Made by a program: the position numbers and the translations under genes. A model generated the notes under the pieces. That model made no database searches and was not told where the DNA came from. It worked only from the letters and a program-made list of their open reading frames with translations. Shown piece after piece: positions 48,100-58,659 of a stretch of 64,000 bases of DNA; within the stretch, counting starts at the first letter, position 1, and each line of letters begins with the position of its first letter. The stretch is from contig WBZZ01003655.1 of assembly GCA_019918135.1 (NCBI GenBank), forward strand, positions 182,232 through 246,231, given 5' to 3'. The DNA is from Paulinella micropora. Its lineage: Eukaryota > Cercozoa > Imbricatea > Euglyphida > Paulinellidae.

Positions 48100-48565
48100 G
48101 TTAATAGATATGATTAAATTTTGGACGTGATATGGCTAAAAAAAGGCAGTTCCGTCGGAAAACTCGGGGGGCATTGCCTTTTTCGGCCGTATCACGCGCC
48201 CCAGGCAAAACAGCAAGATTTTGCGCCAAATTTGGCTGGGGCCGCTCCGGTCTCATTCCGCGGGGTAACATAAATCAAATGTTTTCCCGCGGAAAAAAAA
48301 ACCGCGCACTAAATTTTTTTTTGCGCAAATGACAAGTTTTTTCATGTCCCCCCTCCCCTCCCCCCCCCCCCCCTTCTCTCCCCCCTTCCCCGGCGCCTTT
48401 CTCATACACTCCTTGGCGAACACTCTGTTTTTTCTCTTTCCCGCTTCTCGAATGAAATTTGTCGCCAAATTGCCTTTGTGTGTGTTTCCCCGGAAAAACT
48501 ACCGCCCCCCCCCCTTTCACCAGAGCGCCTTCCGGCTGGGCCGGCTCTGCCCCCCGCCCTTCTGA
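48100..48565. repeat. RepF copy
   Basis: Contains GTGATATGGCTAAAAAAAGG and its partner arm TTTTTCGGCCGTATCAC, CCGCGGAAAAAAAAACCGCG, a shortened C-tract without the purine units, CTTGGCGAACACTCTG and GGCTGGGCCGGC. The inner purine minisatellite is deleted compared with the 44 kb copy. Confidence 0.85.
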
Positions 48566-49363
48566 GCCCTGGGGGCTAAAAAGGCAGGGGGAGGAGAATG
48601 GCGCCTACAAAAAAAATACATGAAACTCCTCCACTAAGCCCGCCTCCCCCTTTCCTCTCCCGCTCCTCGTTTTCAGATAGGGGGGCAAAGACAGATCGTG
48701 CTTTCCCCCCCTCCTCTTCCTCTTCCCTCTCCAAAATTCTTTTTCGTACTTTCTTGGCACGCCCTCTCCTCCGTTCCTCTTCCCGTTCTCAGACGGGGGG
48801 GGGGGGCTTGGGGGGCCTTGCCTTTCTGTCTTAGAGAGTGCGTCGCCTCATTAGAGAAGTCACTCGTCGTATGATTTAGACGGATTTGTAGTCAGAGACA
48901 GGCCAGGGGGGGGGGGCGCTCCCCCCCCCCCCTTTCTTTCTTCTTCCCTCCCCCTGAGCCCCCTGAGCCCGGGGGGCTCAAAGAACAGGGGAAGGGCAAG
49001 GGGGAGAGCGCAGAAGCTCTTAGTTCTGAGTGCCACGTGTAAGATCTTCAAGTTTTAATGGAAAATTCCTTTTCGCGCTTTCTTGGCGCGACCCCCTCCC
49101 TCTTCTCCTCTCCTCTCCCTCTCCTAGTTCTCAGTGTCAAGTGTAAGACTTTGTCGAGTTTTAATTAAAAAAACTTTTTTTGCAGTTTCTTGGCGGGCCC
49201 CCCTGCCCCCTCCCTGCCCCCCTGCCTCTTCCTTCTCCCGCTCCCCGTTTTCAGATGAGTATCGTTTTTAGGAGAGGGGTCGGGGCTCACACACTTATCT
49301 GTTGCCTTGCCCCCCCCCCCCTCTGCTTTTGGTTTGTAAAAAAAGACCGAGTTTTGACAAAAA
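48566..49363. repeat. Plus-type repeat mosaic with RepH
   Basis: RepC remnants, RepB boxes at about 48675 and 48790, RepH at 48812-48903, RepC at 48905-49015, RepA at about 49018-49090 and 49125-49195. About 49255-49363 is unique and forms the 5' flank of the next gene. Confidence 0.7.
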
Positions 49364-50679
49364 ATGTCGCACATAATTTTCGATCTCCCTGAAGAACTTT
49401 GCGAGCAGCTAACAACCGACTACCTTACACCAGCAGCCGAGGCGTTGCTGTATGCAACGAACCCCAACTACCCGGCAAGACAGCTAGGCGACCAAAGGGG
49501 GGCTGCGTTGATGGCTGGCATGCTGCTTCGCTTTTATGAATACAGAACATTATCAAACTCATTCCTAGACAGTAACCAGGCGGAACTTGTCCGCCAGATC
49601 GCGAAGGACAGCAAAATACGTCTAACCCCTCTGCCTGTTCCCGAACCTTGCAGCAGGACAAAACAAACACCTGTGCTTGCACAACCTAAAGCTTGAGCTA
49701 AGAAAGGGGGAGAAGCTGGCCGTACGCACAGAACTCTGTGAGGACCTTTGCTTAGTGCACCTCAGGCTCTGGCTGTCGGAGCAGAACGCTATTAAGTTGT
49801 CCGGGTGCAAGGATCTGAAACGGTTTGTTTTCAGTCAAAACCCCGCCTACGAAGAGGGTGCGGTCTCGGACGGCCTTACCCTGGAAGCAGACGGGTGCCC
49901 AAGCCTGCAGAAAGTCGAGGTAAGCGCGGCGCTACCCCTAACCTGTGTCGACCCAACGTTACGACCGGCAGTCCTGCAGCCAACTAGCCAAAATCAAGTT
50001 ACCGAACCGATTGCAGTGCCAAACAGCGAACTTCGTCTTCGATACTTTACATGAACTCCGCGAGCTAGTTTTACCCGCCAGCGAGGAAGCAGAGGGGGCA
50101 GACCTAAAGATTCTAGCCGCGGGGGTCAGCCTGATTGTTTGGCTCTGTAATAGTGACATCAAAACCCTCTTGCTCTGTCCAGACCAAACGACGATGAAGG
50201 ATCTTACCCTAAAAATCATGAGCTGTCACCTGCTAGAACAGGTTTACTTGTCGAACAACCCCAGCCCAGAAACGTTGGATGCCGTTGTTTACAAATGTAG
50301 ACAGGTGAAGAATTTTATTCTGCCCCAACTTAAGTGCACGGAGGCAAAACTAAGTTTAATGAGATTAGATAATCTTCGCAGCCTTTGTTTAGAGAGCGCC
50401 ATTTGGCATATCTCCAGTTTGCTAAAACTAGTAACACGCGATTGTAGCAAGCTCAGGACCATCCAGCTACCTAAAAACATACGGTGCCAAAAGGCAGAGT
50501 TTCGCTTCCAAGATCTGCCGCTCTTGCAGGATTTCTCTATGCCCGACGGCTGGGATCTCAAAGAGCTCGTGGTGATTTTTTCACGGTGCCCGAGTTTACA
50601 GAGCTTTACCGTACCGCTTGGCTTCAAATGCCGCCAAAGGTTCACCCTGGATTTTTCGCAGTGCACTGACATGCCCTAA
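49364..50679 (+). pseudogene. F-box-like plus BspA/LRR_5-type repeat gene in three frames
   Basis: The ATG at 49364 (MSHIIFDLPEELCEQLTTDY) gives the same F-box-like start and LLRFYEY block as the gene at 40183. The frame stops at 49696, the next (from about 49660) carries KHLCLHNLKLELRKGEKLAV and CKDLKRFVFSQNPAYEEG to 50054, and a third carries CSQLAKIKLPNRLQCQTANF, CHLLEQVYLSNNPSPET, CSKLRTIQLPKNIRCQKAEF and CPSLQSFTVPLGFKCRQRFT to the stop at 50679. KHLCLH aligns with GHLCLH in the 38700 gene, so order is conserved. Junctions are at about 49570-49655 and 49920-49975; both could be bridged by short introns (see the candidate intron entry) or reflect indels. Confidence 0.6.
49920..49971 (+). 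other. Candidate 52-nt spliceosomal intron
   Basis: GAG/GTAAGC donor, CTAAC branch-like sequence at 49938-49942, CAG acceptor 30 bases further. Removing it joins the second and third frames of the LRR gene exactly in phase. A similar arrangement (GTAACC, CTAAC at 49622, TTGCAG) spans 49572-49653 and joins the first two frames. A one-base indel also explains each switch and preserves repeat spacing at least as well. Confidence 0.3.
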
Positions 50680-51524
50680 ACTTAACCTGCCCGAACTTGC
50701 TGGGCCCACTCAATGGTGCGAAAATTTGGAGGTGCTTCGGCCCCAGACAAGACTCGTCCAAGTAGATTTGTAAGAACAACTTTAATAACGACTAGCTACG
50801 GTGCCCCTGCCTCCTTCCTCTCCCTTTCTTGGTTCTCAGTGCCGAGTGTAAGACTTTGTCGATCTTTAATTCAGCGTATTTTACACTTTTTTGGCGCGCT
50901 CTGCTTCCCTTTCCCGCTCCCTGCTCTCAGATGGGGGATGGAGGGGGAGAGCAAAGACAGATCGTGCTTGCCCCTCTCCCTGCCCCTTGGCTCTCCGTCT
51001 CTTGGTTCTCAGTGCCAAAATTAAAACTTTGTCAGGGATTTCTTTACTAATTCTTTCTTGTACATTCTTCGCGCGCCCCTACCCTTCCCCTTCCCTCTCT
51101 CACTCACTGTCTTCTGACTAGCGAGGGCTAAAAGGAAGGCTCGGGGGGGGGGGTGCCCCCCCCCCTTCTTTTTTCTTCCTCCCTCCCTCCGAGCCCCCTG
51201 AGCCCGGGGGGCTCAAAGAACAGGGGAAGGGCAAGGGGGGAGGGGAAGAGCGCAGAAGCTACAAAAAAAATGCATGAAACGCCTCAACTAAGCCCCCCCC
51301 CCCCCCATGCCGGGCGCCCCCCCCCCCCCCCTTTCCATTCCGCTTCCTTGCCCCTTCCCTCTCCCGCCCCCCTCGACGGGGAGGATTGGTGCGCCCCCTT
51401 TTTCCCCCTTCCCCCTCTCTCCTTTAAATTTGTTTTGTGCCTCTCTTCCCCTCTACCGGCCGCCTAGAAACAGCCGAAAAAAAAGTGTTGCTGGCCAGGA
51501 AAAAAAAAGCATAGAGTCAGAAAG
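50680..51524. repeat. Right-hand copy of the 42 kb duplicated segment
   Basis: About 50680-50810 is unique 3' flank. From about 50830 the sequence follows 42255-43073 closely (RepA, RepB, RepA variant, RepC), but lacks a section of about 180 bp corresponding to about 42735-42910 and differs in homopolymer lengths. Confidence 0.85.
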
Positions 51525-52058
51525 ATGGGGAGTGCACCATCTACTACCGACGACGCTAGCAATGCAGAGGAGGCCGCCCGCAAGAATTCTCGGCGGGCGG
51601 AAGTGCGCACAGAACTTCGGATCGACTTGACTCGCGACAGGCACGGAGCCGACGGCTGGTTGCGACTGAAGCTGAGCCCCGCGGCAGTGCTGAGCGGCAG
51701 CGCCTTTGTGTTGGGCGCCGGGTGCTTCAGGGCCCGCCTTGTTCTGCCGAGCGCGGTGGATCCGACCTGTCGGCCATCGTAGCCCCGGGCCTGCGGCTGG
51801 AGCTGCTGCCTTGGCAGAGGGATGCGCGCGACCAGGAGTTGGCTGCGCTTCGGGGATGTCAAGGACCTCCCGAAAGAGAATAATAACTACACGCAAATAG
51901 GAGCTTTCTGCACCCTGCTGGAGTTGCCTGTGGTGTGGCGCCCCGCGCAGGTCGTAACGTACCCCTTTCCGCCGCGAACCTTCTTTCCACTTTATCTCGG
52001 CAACGGTGCAATACGACAAGAAAGTCTTGAAGTAGGCACGGACGGGCGGGTTCGCTTG
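51525..52058 (+). pseudogene. Duplicated MGxxPS gene with internal deletion and lost 3' end
   Basis: The ATG at 51525 starts a frame that differs from the 43074 copy by only one residue up to its stop at 51782, including the same frameshift. It then jumps from the position of 43397 to that of 43574 (both near CTGCG(C/T)TTCG), removing the coiled coil and first beta strands, and continues with FCTLLELPVVWRPAQVVTYP and GTDGRVRLC before ending in a GA repeat at about 52057. The last 45 or so codons are missing. It is a non-functional duplicate or, less likely, a source of a short N-terminal domain protein. Confidence 0.7.
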
Positions 52059-52172
52059 TGCGAGAGAGAGAGAGAGGAGGAGGGGGAGGGACAAGCTTGC
52101 CCTCTCCATCTTTTTCTTTTCCCTTTTGTCCGAACTTTATGATTAACACTCAAATAAGCACAGGTAAAAGAA

Positions 52173-52916
52173 ATGTACCACACGTGCCTTGTTGGTTTAT
52201 TCTTGGTCTTGTGCGGTCGCCTGGCGGAGGCCTTCATGACAAATGTAAGTAAAGTCTACGAGTTGCGGGAAGACACAGCGGATATTTCAGGGAACGAAGT
52301 CTGCACAAGAGCCCAATCACCATTTATGGTATGGATGCACGACAACTCCTCTGTTGGTAGCGTGATCAACGGTTCCCTCAAGCCCTTTGACAAAGCCCCG
52401 CTTAACAAGTGCAGGCTTTTGCGCACCTTTTATTTTTGGTACAATTCAAATGAGAGCTTCAACGTGACAAGCATAACGTTTACAACAAATGGCAAAGCAG
52501 ACTGGGCTGAAGAATCGGATAATTGCGGAAATGGCAGGAAAAGCATCATGCACACAATTAAAAGCTCGGAACGACCTGCACACCCCGACCTTTTCATCAG
52601 TTGGCAGGCACGCTGCAACAACACCTGCGCTATTTCATACTCGATCGGTTTTAGTTGCCTTGCTAACAAATTTTATATCTCTGGCGTCACTTTGCTAGTG
52701 CTTGCTGCCATTGTTGTCCTGTGCATGTTGTGTTTCATTTGCATAAATGAGAAGCGAACGCCTTACGGAGGAGAATACAACTGTTGTTGTATAGACTTCA
52801 TAAGTAAGCGCGACTATCTAACGTTTGTATTTCTGCTGGTAAGTTCTTTTGCTCTTTTCCTGCCCGGCCTACTTTTGTACAAGCTTCCCGATGAAAATAT
52901 CTACTTCCCTTTTTGA
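52173..52916 (+). CDS. Signal-peptide, two-TM surface glycoprotein
   Basis: 247 residues from the ATG at 52173. Residues 1-20 (MYHTCLVGLFLVLCGRLAEA) form a signal peptide. The ectodomain (about 21-167) has several N-glycosylation sequons (NVS, NSS, NGS, NES, NVT, NNT) and spaced cysteines, including SWQARCNNTCAISYSIGFSC. The first membrane helix is at about 168-192 (GVTLLVLAAIVVLCMLCFIC), a Cys-rich loop (EYNCCCIDF) follows, and the second helix is at about 214-236 (YLTFVFLLVSSFALFLPGLL). The plan and the SW-x-A-x-C segment match the protein at 13147, suggesting a divergent paralogue pair. The frame is intact although the gene directly upstream is broken. Membrane or virion-surface location is a prediction; the function is unknown. 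Confidence 0.7.
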   Translation: MYHTCLVGLFLVLCGRLAEAFMTNVSKVYELREDTADISGNEVCTRAQSPFMVWMHDNSSVGSVINGSLKPFDKAPLNKCRLLRTFYFWYNSNESFNVTSITFTTNGKADWAEESDNCGNGRKSIMHTIKSSERPAHPDLFISWQARCNNTCAISYSIGFSCLANKFYISGVTLLVLAAIVVLCMLCFICINEKRTPYGGEYNCCCIDFISKRDYLTFVFLLVSSFALFLPGLLLYKLPDENIYFPF

Positions 52917-53639
52917 CCCAACTCCGTTTCTGAGCTTTTTTTTTTCTTTTTTTGAAACGCCGTACAAGCCTACCAGCCGCTGCTAAGTCGACACGTGACA
53001 CCAGTACAGACAGAGAATAAGTTGGCACTTTCTCGGCGATCTCCTCTAAATTCAGGCCTGTGGACTGCAGCCAAGGCGTACAGCTGCCAGTGGTGGGAGG
53101 GGATGTGCCGCGTGCTGCCCTTTCTCCCTTCCAGCTGCCTGCCGGTCTCTGGAGGGGCTCACCCCTCCAAGATTTCACTCCAATCCGTAAGGCCTTCAAG
53201 CAACGCGGCCTCCGCCTGGACAGCACCCGTTGGGGAGCAGGCCTGCGTCGGCGTCATGTTGTTGCTCTTGGCTGCGCGTGCCTACAACTTTGAACGTGCC
53301 GGACGGAAGTCTTTTTGGGGGGGTTGTGTCGACGGCACCGGGTCGCGCGCGCAGCAGCGGCAGTGGGACAACGCGGGCCTGGCTGTGTTTGAACAGGCGG
53401 CGCGCTGGCAGCAAAAACCCAACAGCTGACTGCCCAAAGTAGTTCTTGGCCAGGCTTTGCTTGGCTCCCGGTCCCGCTCCCCGTTCTCAGATGAGAGCCC
53501 CCCTGCAGACCTTCGAGTAAGTTTCCCAAACCTTTGCGCGTAAATAAAAAAAACACGTTGGCCCTTGACTTTTAATATTGGGATTCATAAAACCCTTCCT
53601 CTGTTTGAGCCGAGAAGCCTTTGCCTTCCAACCCCCGAC
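52917..53639. other. Gene debris around an inverted RepG copy
   Basis: 53009-53040 repeats the ACAGACAGAGAATAAGTT and ACTTTCTCGGCG pieces found at 60195-60225. 53099-53190 is an inverted RepG. About 53194-53429 is an open plus-strand stretch (SNAASAWTAPVGEQACVGVM, later GLAVFEQAARWQQKPNS) that may be a gene 3' end. 53430-53640 includes a RepB piece and AAATAAAAAAAACACG. No complete gene. Confidence 0.4.
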
Positions 53640-54057
53640 ATTATACGGTCAAATTTTGGACGTGATATGGCTGAAAAAAGCAATTCCGTCGGAAAACCTG
53701 GAAGCATTGCCTTTTTTGACCTTATCACGTACCCCAGAGCAAAATAGCAAGATTTTGCGCCAAATTCGGCTGGGGCAGCTCCGGCCTCATTCGCGGGGTT
53801 CGCGGGAAATCCAAAGTTTTCCCGCGGAAAAAAAAGCCGCGCACTAAATTTTTTCTGTTGCGCAAATGACAAGTTTTTCATGTCCCCCCCCCCTCCCCCT
53901 CCCTCCCCTTCACGAAGAGGGAGCGGGGCGAGAGAAGGGAGCGGGGGAAAGAAATGGAAAGGGGAAGAAAAGGGGGGGGGGGCGCCCCCCCCCTTCCCCG
54001 GCGCCTTTCTCACGGCGGCGCCTTGGCGAACACTCTGTTTTTTCTCTTTCCCGCTTC
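53640..54057. repeat. RepF copy
   Basis: GTGATATGGCTGAAAAAAGC with TTTTTTGACCTTATCACG as the closing arm, CCGCGGAAAAAAAAGCCGCG, C-tract, two purine units, a G-run/C-run palindrome at about 53973-53990 and CTTGGCGAACACTCTG. Cut at about 54057. Confidence 0.85.
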
Positions 54058-54230
54058 TTAGAACGTGGGGCCGGCCGGTATCGACGACCACGTTGTGGCT
54101 GGACGAGCATCCCGCCAACGAACTTGGTTTTCCGAGCTGCTACAGGTGTGCATGGGCCTGGCCACGACGGTCGACGCGGAGGTACTGGTGCGGGCCGGGC
54201 TGCTGTTCTTTGCCCCTGCCTCCTCCCTCT
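54058..54230 (+). pseudogene. Second gene fragment embedded after RepF
   Basis: Starts with the 47 or so bases shared with 46450-46497, then diverges into a stretch readable as HVVAGRASRQRTWFSELLQV and MGLATTVDAEVLVRAGLLFF. It ends at RepA (about 54232). An unrecognised remnant. Confidence 0.4.
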
Positions 54231-54416
54231 CCTAGTTTTCAGTGCCAAGTGTAATGTCGTCAAGCTTTAATAAAACAATTTTTTACTTTCTTGGCGTGCG
54301 CCCCCTGTCTCTCTCCCATTCTTAATTTCCGGTGCCAGGTGTAAGACAGTCGAGCTTTAATTAAGAAAAAATTCACACTTTCTCGGCGCCCCCTTCCCTC
54401 TCCCCCCCCCCGGACT
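54231..54416. repeat. Two plus RepA copies
   Basis: At about 54232-54300 and 54325-54395, followed by a C-run. Confidence 0.8.
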
Positions 54417-55168
54417 CAGTTCAGAACAGCGAATAAGCTAAGACTGGCTCTAGAGGAGGCGGCGCGGGTTTCGACTTCTTCTCTCTGGCAACTTAGAATA
54501 GAGCAAGCCCGACTCGCCGCCACGAGCAGACATCAACTTGCAGAAAATGTCAGCGGCCCCCAGCCGATCGCTAGCATAGCAGAGCCATTAGCATCTGCGC
54601 CTACGGACCAGACTGCAAATAAAAGAACAGCCAGCCCAACGTGTCCGACGCGGAAGCTCGAGTACGGATTGCGACAAGAGCCACGCATTTACGGGTGGAC
54701 ATACGGCGAATGAAGACTTCCACACTCGATCGCCAGGCATTCGTGCCTTAGGAGCAGCTGATGCATGTACCTAGCGCGCTGGTTGCAACGGCTTCTGTTT
54801 TAGATGGAAGTGACGGGTCTCAGCCGATCGTTAGCATAGTAGAACCATTAGCATCTATGCCTGCGGACCAGACCGCAGGCCAAGAGCGACCGGTCAAACG
54901 TGTCCGAAGCGTAAGCCCTAGTACAGATTGCGACAGGGGCCACGCATTAACGGGTGGACATACGACAAATGAACACTCCACACTCAATCACCAGGCATTC
55001 GTGCCTCGGGAGCAGCTCATGCATGTACTACCTAACGCGCCGGTTGCGGCGGCGGCTGGTTATTATTCATTTTTTGATCTGAAGTGTATCTCTTCTTCGT
55101 ACGAATGGCTTCCATCCGAGGTCTCTTGCAAGAACCCTGCGCTCGCTGCTCCTCTTTGCAGAATGTAG
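54417..55168 (+). pseudogene. Gene remnant with an internal tandem duplication
   Basis: From 54417 one frame reads protein-like without any ATG (NKLRLALEEAARVSTSS, then GPQPIASIAEPLASAPTDQT) to a TGA at about 54711. A second unit of about 265 bp, starting near 54808, repeats the sequence of about 54545-54770 (GSQPIVSIVEPLASMPADQT, later RGHALTGGHTTNEHSTLNHQ). The second unit is open as a 135-residue frame from the ATG at 54761 to 55168. The first unit has a frameshift after its PTRKLEY segment. The front is cut at the repeat boundary. No family is recognised. Confidence 0.5.
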
Positions 55169-55667
55169 GCCAGCTCGTTCCCCCCCTCGATGCAGCTTTG
55201 CATGGTCTCCCGATCTAAAACGTTTGCAAAGTTTCGTGGCAGGTCCATACACATGACAATATCCTTCCGGCAAGTACCCGCAGCTACAGACGTCCGCTAA
55301 TTGACAAAAAAGCACCTTCTCTCTTCAAGTTGGTACTAACTAGTAAGGCAGCCGGGCCTTGTGCCAACCCGCCGGCATGGGGCTGTAGGATGTGGCTCGG
55401 GGGGCCATGCCTTCTGGCCCCAGAGAATGCGCCGCCTCATTAGAAGAAGTCGCTCGTCGGATGACTTAGAAGAGGACAGAAATAGGCCAACCTTTTTTTT
55501 CGGAGCCTGCCAGGGGGGGGGGGAGGGGGGCGCGGCGGGGGTAGGGGGCGCCCCCCTCCCCTTCTCTCTCTCTCCCCCTTTTCCCCTCCCCTGCTCCTTG
55601 CGCCCCCCTGGGCTCAGGGGAGGGTGGGCAGAAAGGATTTCTTATATAAGTAAAGGCTGTAAAACTT
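55169..55667. repeat. Unique stretch, diverged RepH, RepC
   Basis: 55169-55380 is unique with only weak frames. 55399-55480 is the most diverged RepH copy; 55500-55640 is a G-run/C-run and RepC stretch. The ATG of the next gene follows TTATATAAGTAAAGG. Confidence 0.5.
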
Positions 55668-57238
55668 ATGTCACAGCCTATCTGCGAAGTTTGCGGCAAG
55701 CAAAAAAAGAAAACCAGTCAAGAAACGCAACTAGCGGACGTATCAGACGACGAGAAATGGCGCTATGTAGAAAAAGCCCACCAGCTTTCGTCAGGCTTCA
55801 TCACCGTCTGGGACAACTCAAGGCAATGGGACACCGCTATCCAAAAGTGCAAAAACGCTCCTAGGCTCGTGATCGGAAACGAGGTGACTTACGAGGAGCT
55901 CGAACGCCTACTAACGCTGCGTGACGAGTTTGCCGAGCTGCGCGTGTGTGATGAAGATGGTTCGGGCTTAGCCCAAAAGACAGAAAAGCGAAAGGCGTTG
56001 CCACGAGATGCCTGGAGAAAGGTCCGGGGGCTACGGGTGTGCCTTGCAGACTGGACAGCGGGTGATCTAGCAGTGTTCGTCAACGGATGTTATCCAGAGA
56101 AGTCTGTAAACAGTTGGATCGACGACTCTGTACCCGGCGTGTTCGAAAGCGGGCTGCAGCAGCTGGATATCAGTGGCTGTGCCAAGGTCGAGTCTTTGCC
56201 CGAATTGGGCATATTCAAGAAGCTAAAGGAGCTTAACGTGTGTCAAACCGGGATCAAAACACTAAGTGATATTTTTTTGTATGGAAATCAAGGGAAGGGC
56301 CTGGAGCAAATCTGCTTTACCCTCGTGGAGGGCGGGGAGAGCTTGTCCAACTATCTACCAACGGACGTGAAACCCAAGAAGCTTGAGGTCTGCGCTTCGT
56401 AAACAATACCAGCAAGGCCGTCAAGCTAGCAGCTCAAGTCTGGAGTGACATTGGAAGGGTACTTTCTACGAGCTTTGAAGACTTGTTTCTGGTGGGTGTT
56501 CAGCTAGACGGGAAAGAAATCAAGCTCCTGCAGCAGTTCTCCCAGCAGCTGGTCAACATTGGAAGAACAAGGGGTTTTAATACATTGCACCTAGAAGGTT
56601 GCACGCTGGATGTGAGTGGGAATGATGCGAATTACAAAACTGCGGATAAGGTGGTAAGCGAGGTTGCCGCCTGTTTGGGCTCCAAGATGAAGGCCAGCAA
56701 TTTGGAGTTTGTGAATTGTGCGTTCAGAGGGAACAAGCCGGCGGAAGGCCTGTGGCCTAGTGGTCAGAATGCTCGAATCAAAAGCTTAAAGCTGTGGCAG
56801 ACTAGCACGCCGTTCCCAGACCTTTACAGACAGCCCCCCAAACACAGGCTGCCTTCACTGCGGAAACTAGCTCTCGATCCGTGTCCTCTGGATAACGATA
56901 GGGTCGTTGCTAGTATCAAAGCCTGTAAGCCCCTCCAGAGCCTGACGATTGGTGCTGTAAGTGCCGACTCGTATGCAGTGCTGCAAAGGCTGGTACAGCG
57001 AGCCAAGGTTAAATCTTTGAGTCTGTACATGAAAGACACGGCTTTCAACCTGGTGGTCGGCCTTATCAAGACCTGTCCCTCCCTCAAGGCCTTGGAGCTG
57101 CCCTACCCGACACAATTCACCTTGGCGCAGTGGTATGAGGTGTTGAAAGAAGCTGAGCTTCGTAAGCGCCAGTTGGTCTTTGGGCTGCCAATAAATACCA
57201 GGCCCCCCCCAGAGAGGTGTGCGTCGTCGGGGCGTTAA
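55668..57238 (+). pseudogene. LRR-type gene with a single frameshift
   Basis: The ATG at 55668 gives MSQPICEVCGKQKKKTSQET, a possible half zinc site, then a helical region and leucine-rich repeats (LQQLDISGCAKVESLPELGI, FKKLKELNVCQTGIKTLSDI). The frame stops at 56400-56402. The next frame is open from before 56410 and continues the pattern (FNTLHLEGCTLDVSG, ASNLEFVNCAFRGNKP, LPSLRKLALDPCPLDNDRVV, CPSLKALELPYPTQF) to 57238. The switch maps to about 56385-56395 in CTTGAGGTCTG, where one extra G would restore the frame. It is therefore a single-base indel in a G pair: either real loss of function or a base-call error. No F-box is seen. Confidence 0.65.
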
Positions 57239-57536
57239 CTTTTTTTATTTGCTCGCTGGCTCCCTTTCCTCTCCCGCGGGACGTGATATGGCTGAAAAAG
57301 GCAGTTTCGTCGGAAAACCCGGCAAAGCATTGCCTTTTTCGACCTTATCCCGCGCACCAAATTTCTTTCGGGTTAAATTTCGAGTGTGTGCATGTTTCCC
57401 CGGAAAAACTACCGGCCGACTCTCCTAGTTCTCAGTGCCAAAGATTAAAACTTTGTCAGGGGTTTTTCTTCGCATGGTTTCATTCTTGTACATTCTCACT
57501 GCAGCCGTTGCGAGCTATCGTGTGCCAGTATACTTG
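57239..57536. repeat. Short RepF copy and RepA variant
   Basis: RepF at 57275-57420 with GTGATATGGCTGAAAAAGGC and TTTTTCGACCTTATCCCGCG but without the purine section; a RepA variant at about 57430-57500. Confidence 0.75.
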
Positions 57537-58500
57537 TGCCGTCCGGAGGTAAGGTGCGTGATACGGTCCAGCCGGGCAGTACGTCTTAGCCTTCCAGGGG
57601 AACAGCCGTAAGCGCCAATTTGGCGCCAAAATCTACTTGCGCAAAAAGAAAATCCCGCACAGACGCCGCCGTGAGGAAGACGTCCCCCCCCCCCTCCCTC
57701 TCACTTTCGTCGCCCCTGTTCTCCCCTTCGTCCCGCTCCCCCCCCCACCCACCCCCGTCAGCATCATCGCCAGAGAGAACAGAGGGGAGGGGGGAGACAG
57801 GAGAGCCGAAAACATTCAGCGCAAGTAAAAAAAAAGGCGTTTATTTCTGCAGAAAAAACATCCGGCTTTTCCGTTATCCTCCCGAACAGCCGTTCTAATT
57901 CACGCCAAATTATGTTGTGCGGAAAAGTAGTGCGTGTGATACGACCGAAAAAGGCAGTACGTCTTAGTCTCTCCGGGGAGACGACCGTTGGCGCCAATTC
58001 GGCGCCAAATTCTACTCGCGCCCAAAAGAAAAAGAAGATCGCACTGAACGCGTCTGCCGTCCAACGTCCTCCCCCCTCCCTCTCACTTTCGTCGTCCCTC
58101 TCACTTTCGTCGCCCCTCTCACTTTCGTCGCCCCTCTCACTTTCGTCGCCCCTCTCACTTTCGTCGCCCCTCTCACTTTCGTCGCCCCTGTTCTCCCCTT
58201 CGTCCCGCTCCCCCCCCCCCCCCCCGTCAGCATCATCGCCAGAGAGAACAGAGGGGAGGGGGGAGACAGGAGAGCCGAAAACATTCAGCGCAAGTAAAAA
58301 AAAAGGCATTTATTTCTGCAGAAAAACGTCCGGCTTTTCCGTTATCCTCCGGAACAGCCGGCCTAATTCACGCCAAATTATGTTGTGCGGAAAAGTAGCA
58401 CGCATGATACGGCCGAAGAAGGCAGTACGTCTTAGTCTTTCCGGGGAGACGACCGTAGCGCCAATTCGGCGCCAAATTCTACTCGCGCCAAAAAAGAAAA
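57537..58500. repeat. RepE array, two diverged units
   Basis: Units begin near 57540 and 57905 and a third starts near 58345. They contain GTGATACGGTC or GTGATACGACCGAAAAAGGC, GGCGCCAA palindromes and CTCTCACTTTCGTCGCCC minisatellites (few copies in the first, about six in the second), then CATCATCGCCAGAGAGAACA and TTTATTTCTGCAGAAAAA segments. Diverged from the 3 kb array but alike within the locus, as expected from local homogenisation. Confidence 0.85.
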
Positions 58501-58659
58501 TCAAGAGAAAAAAAAAGAACAAAATGGAAAAAGGGGGTACCCCCCTTTTTTTTTCTTCTCTCCATTCTCTGGCCCCCTGCCCCCTTTCCCTCGCTCTTTT
58601 TTGTTCTAGCTTCTTGTTCTCATTGTTGTATGATTTAAAGCTCTTATTTTGAAACAGAA
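58501..58659. other. 5' flank of the 58660 gene
   Basis: A-rich stretch, C/T-rich stretch, then unique A/T-richer sequence with TGATTTAAAGCTCTTATTTT just before the ATG. A promoter is likely here but no motif is assignable. Confidence 0.4.

Noticed and set aside
55063..55254. 63-codon minus-strand frame that looks moderately protein-like
   Set aside because: It overlaps the end of the plus-strand remnant, has no relative in the window and no 3' signal; too weak to list as a gene.
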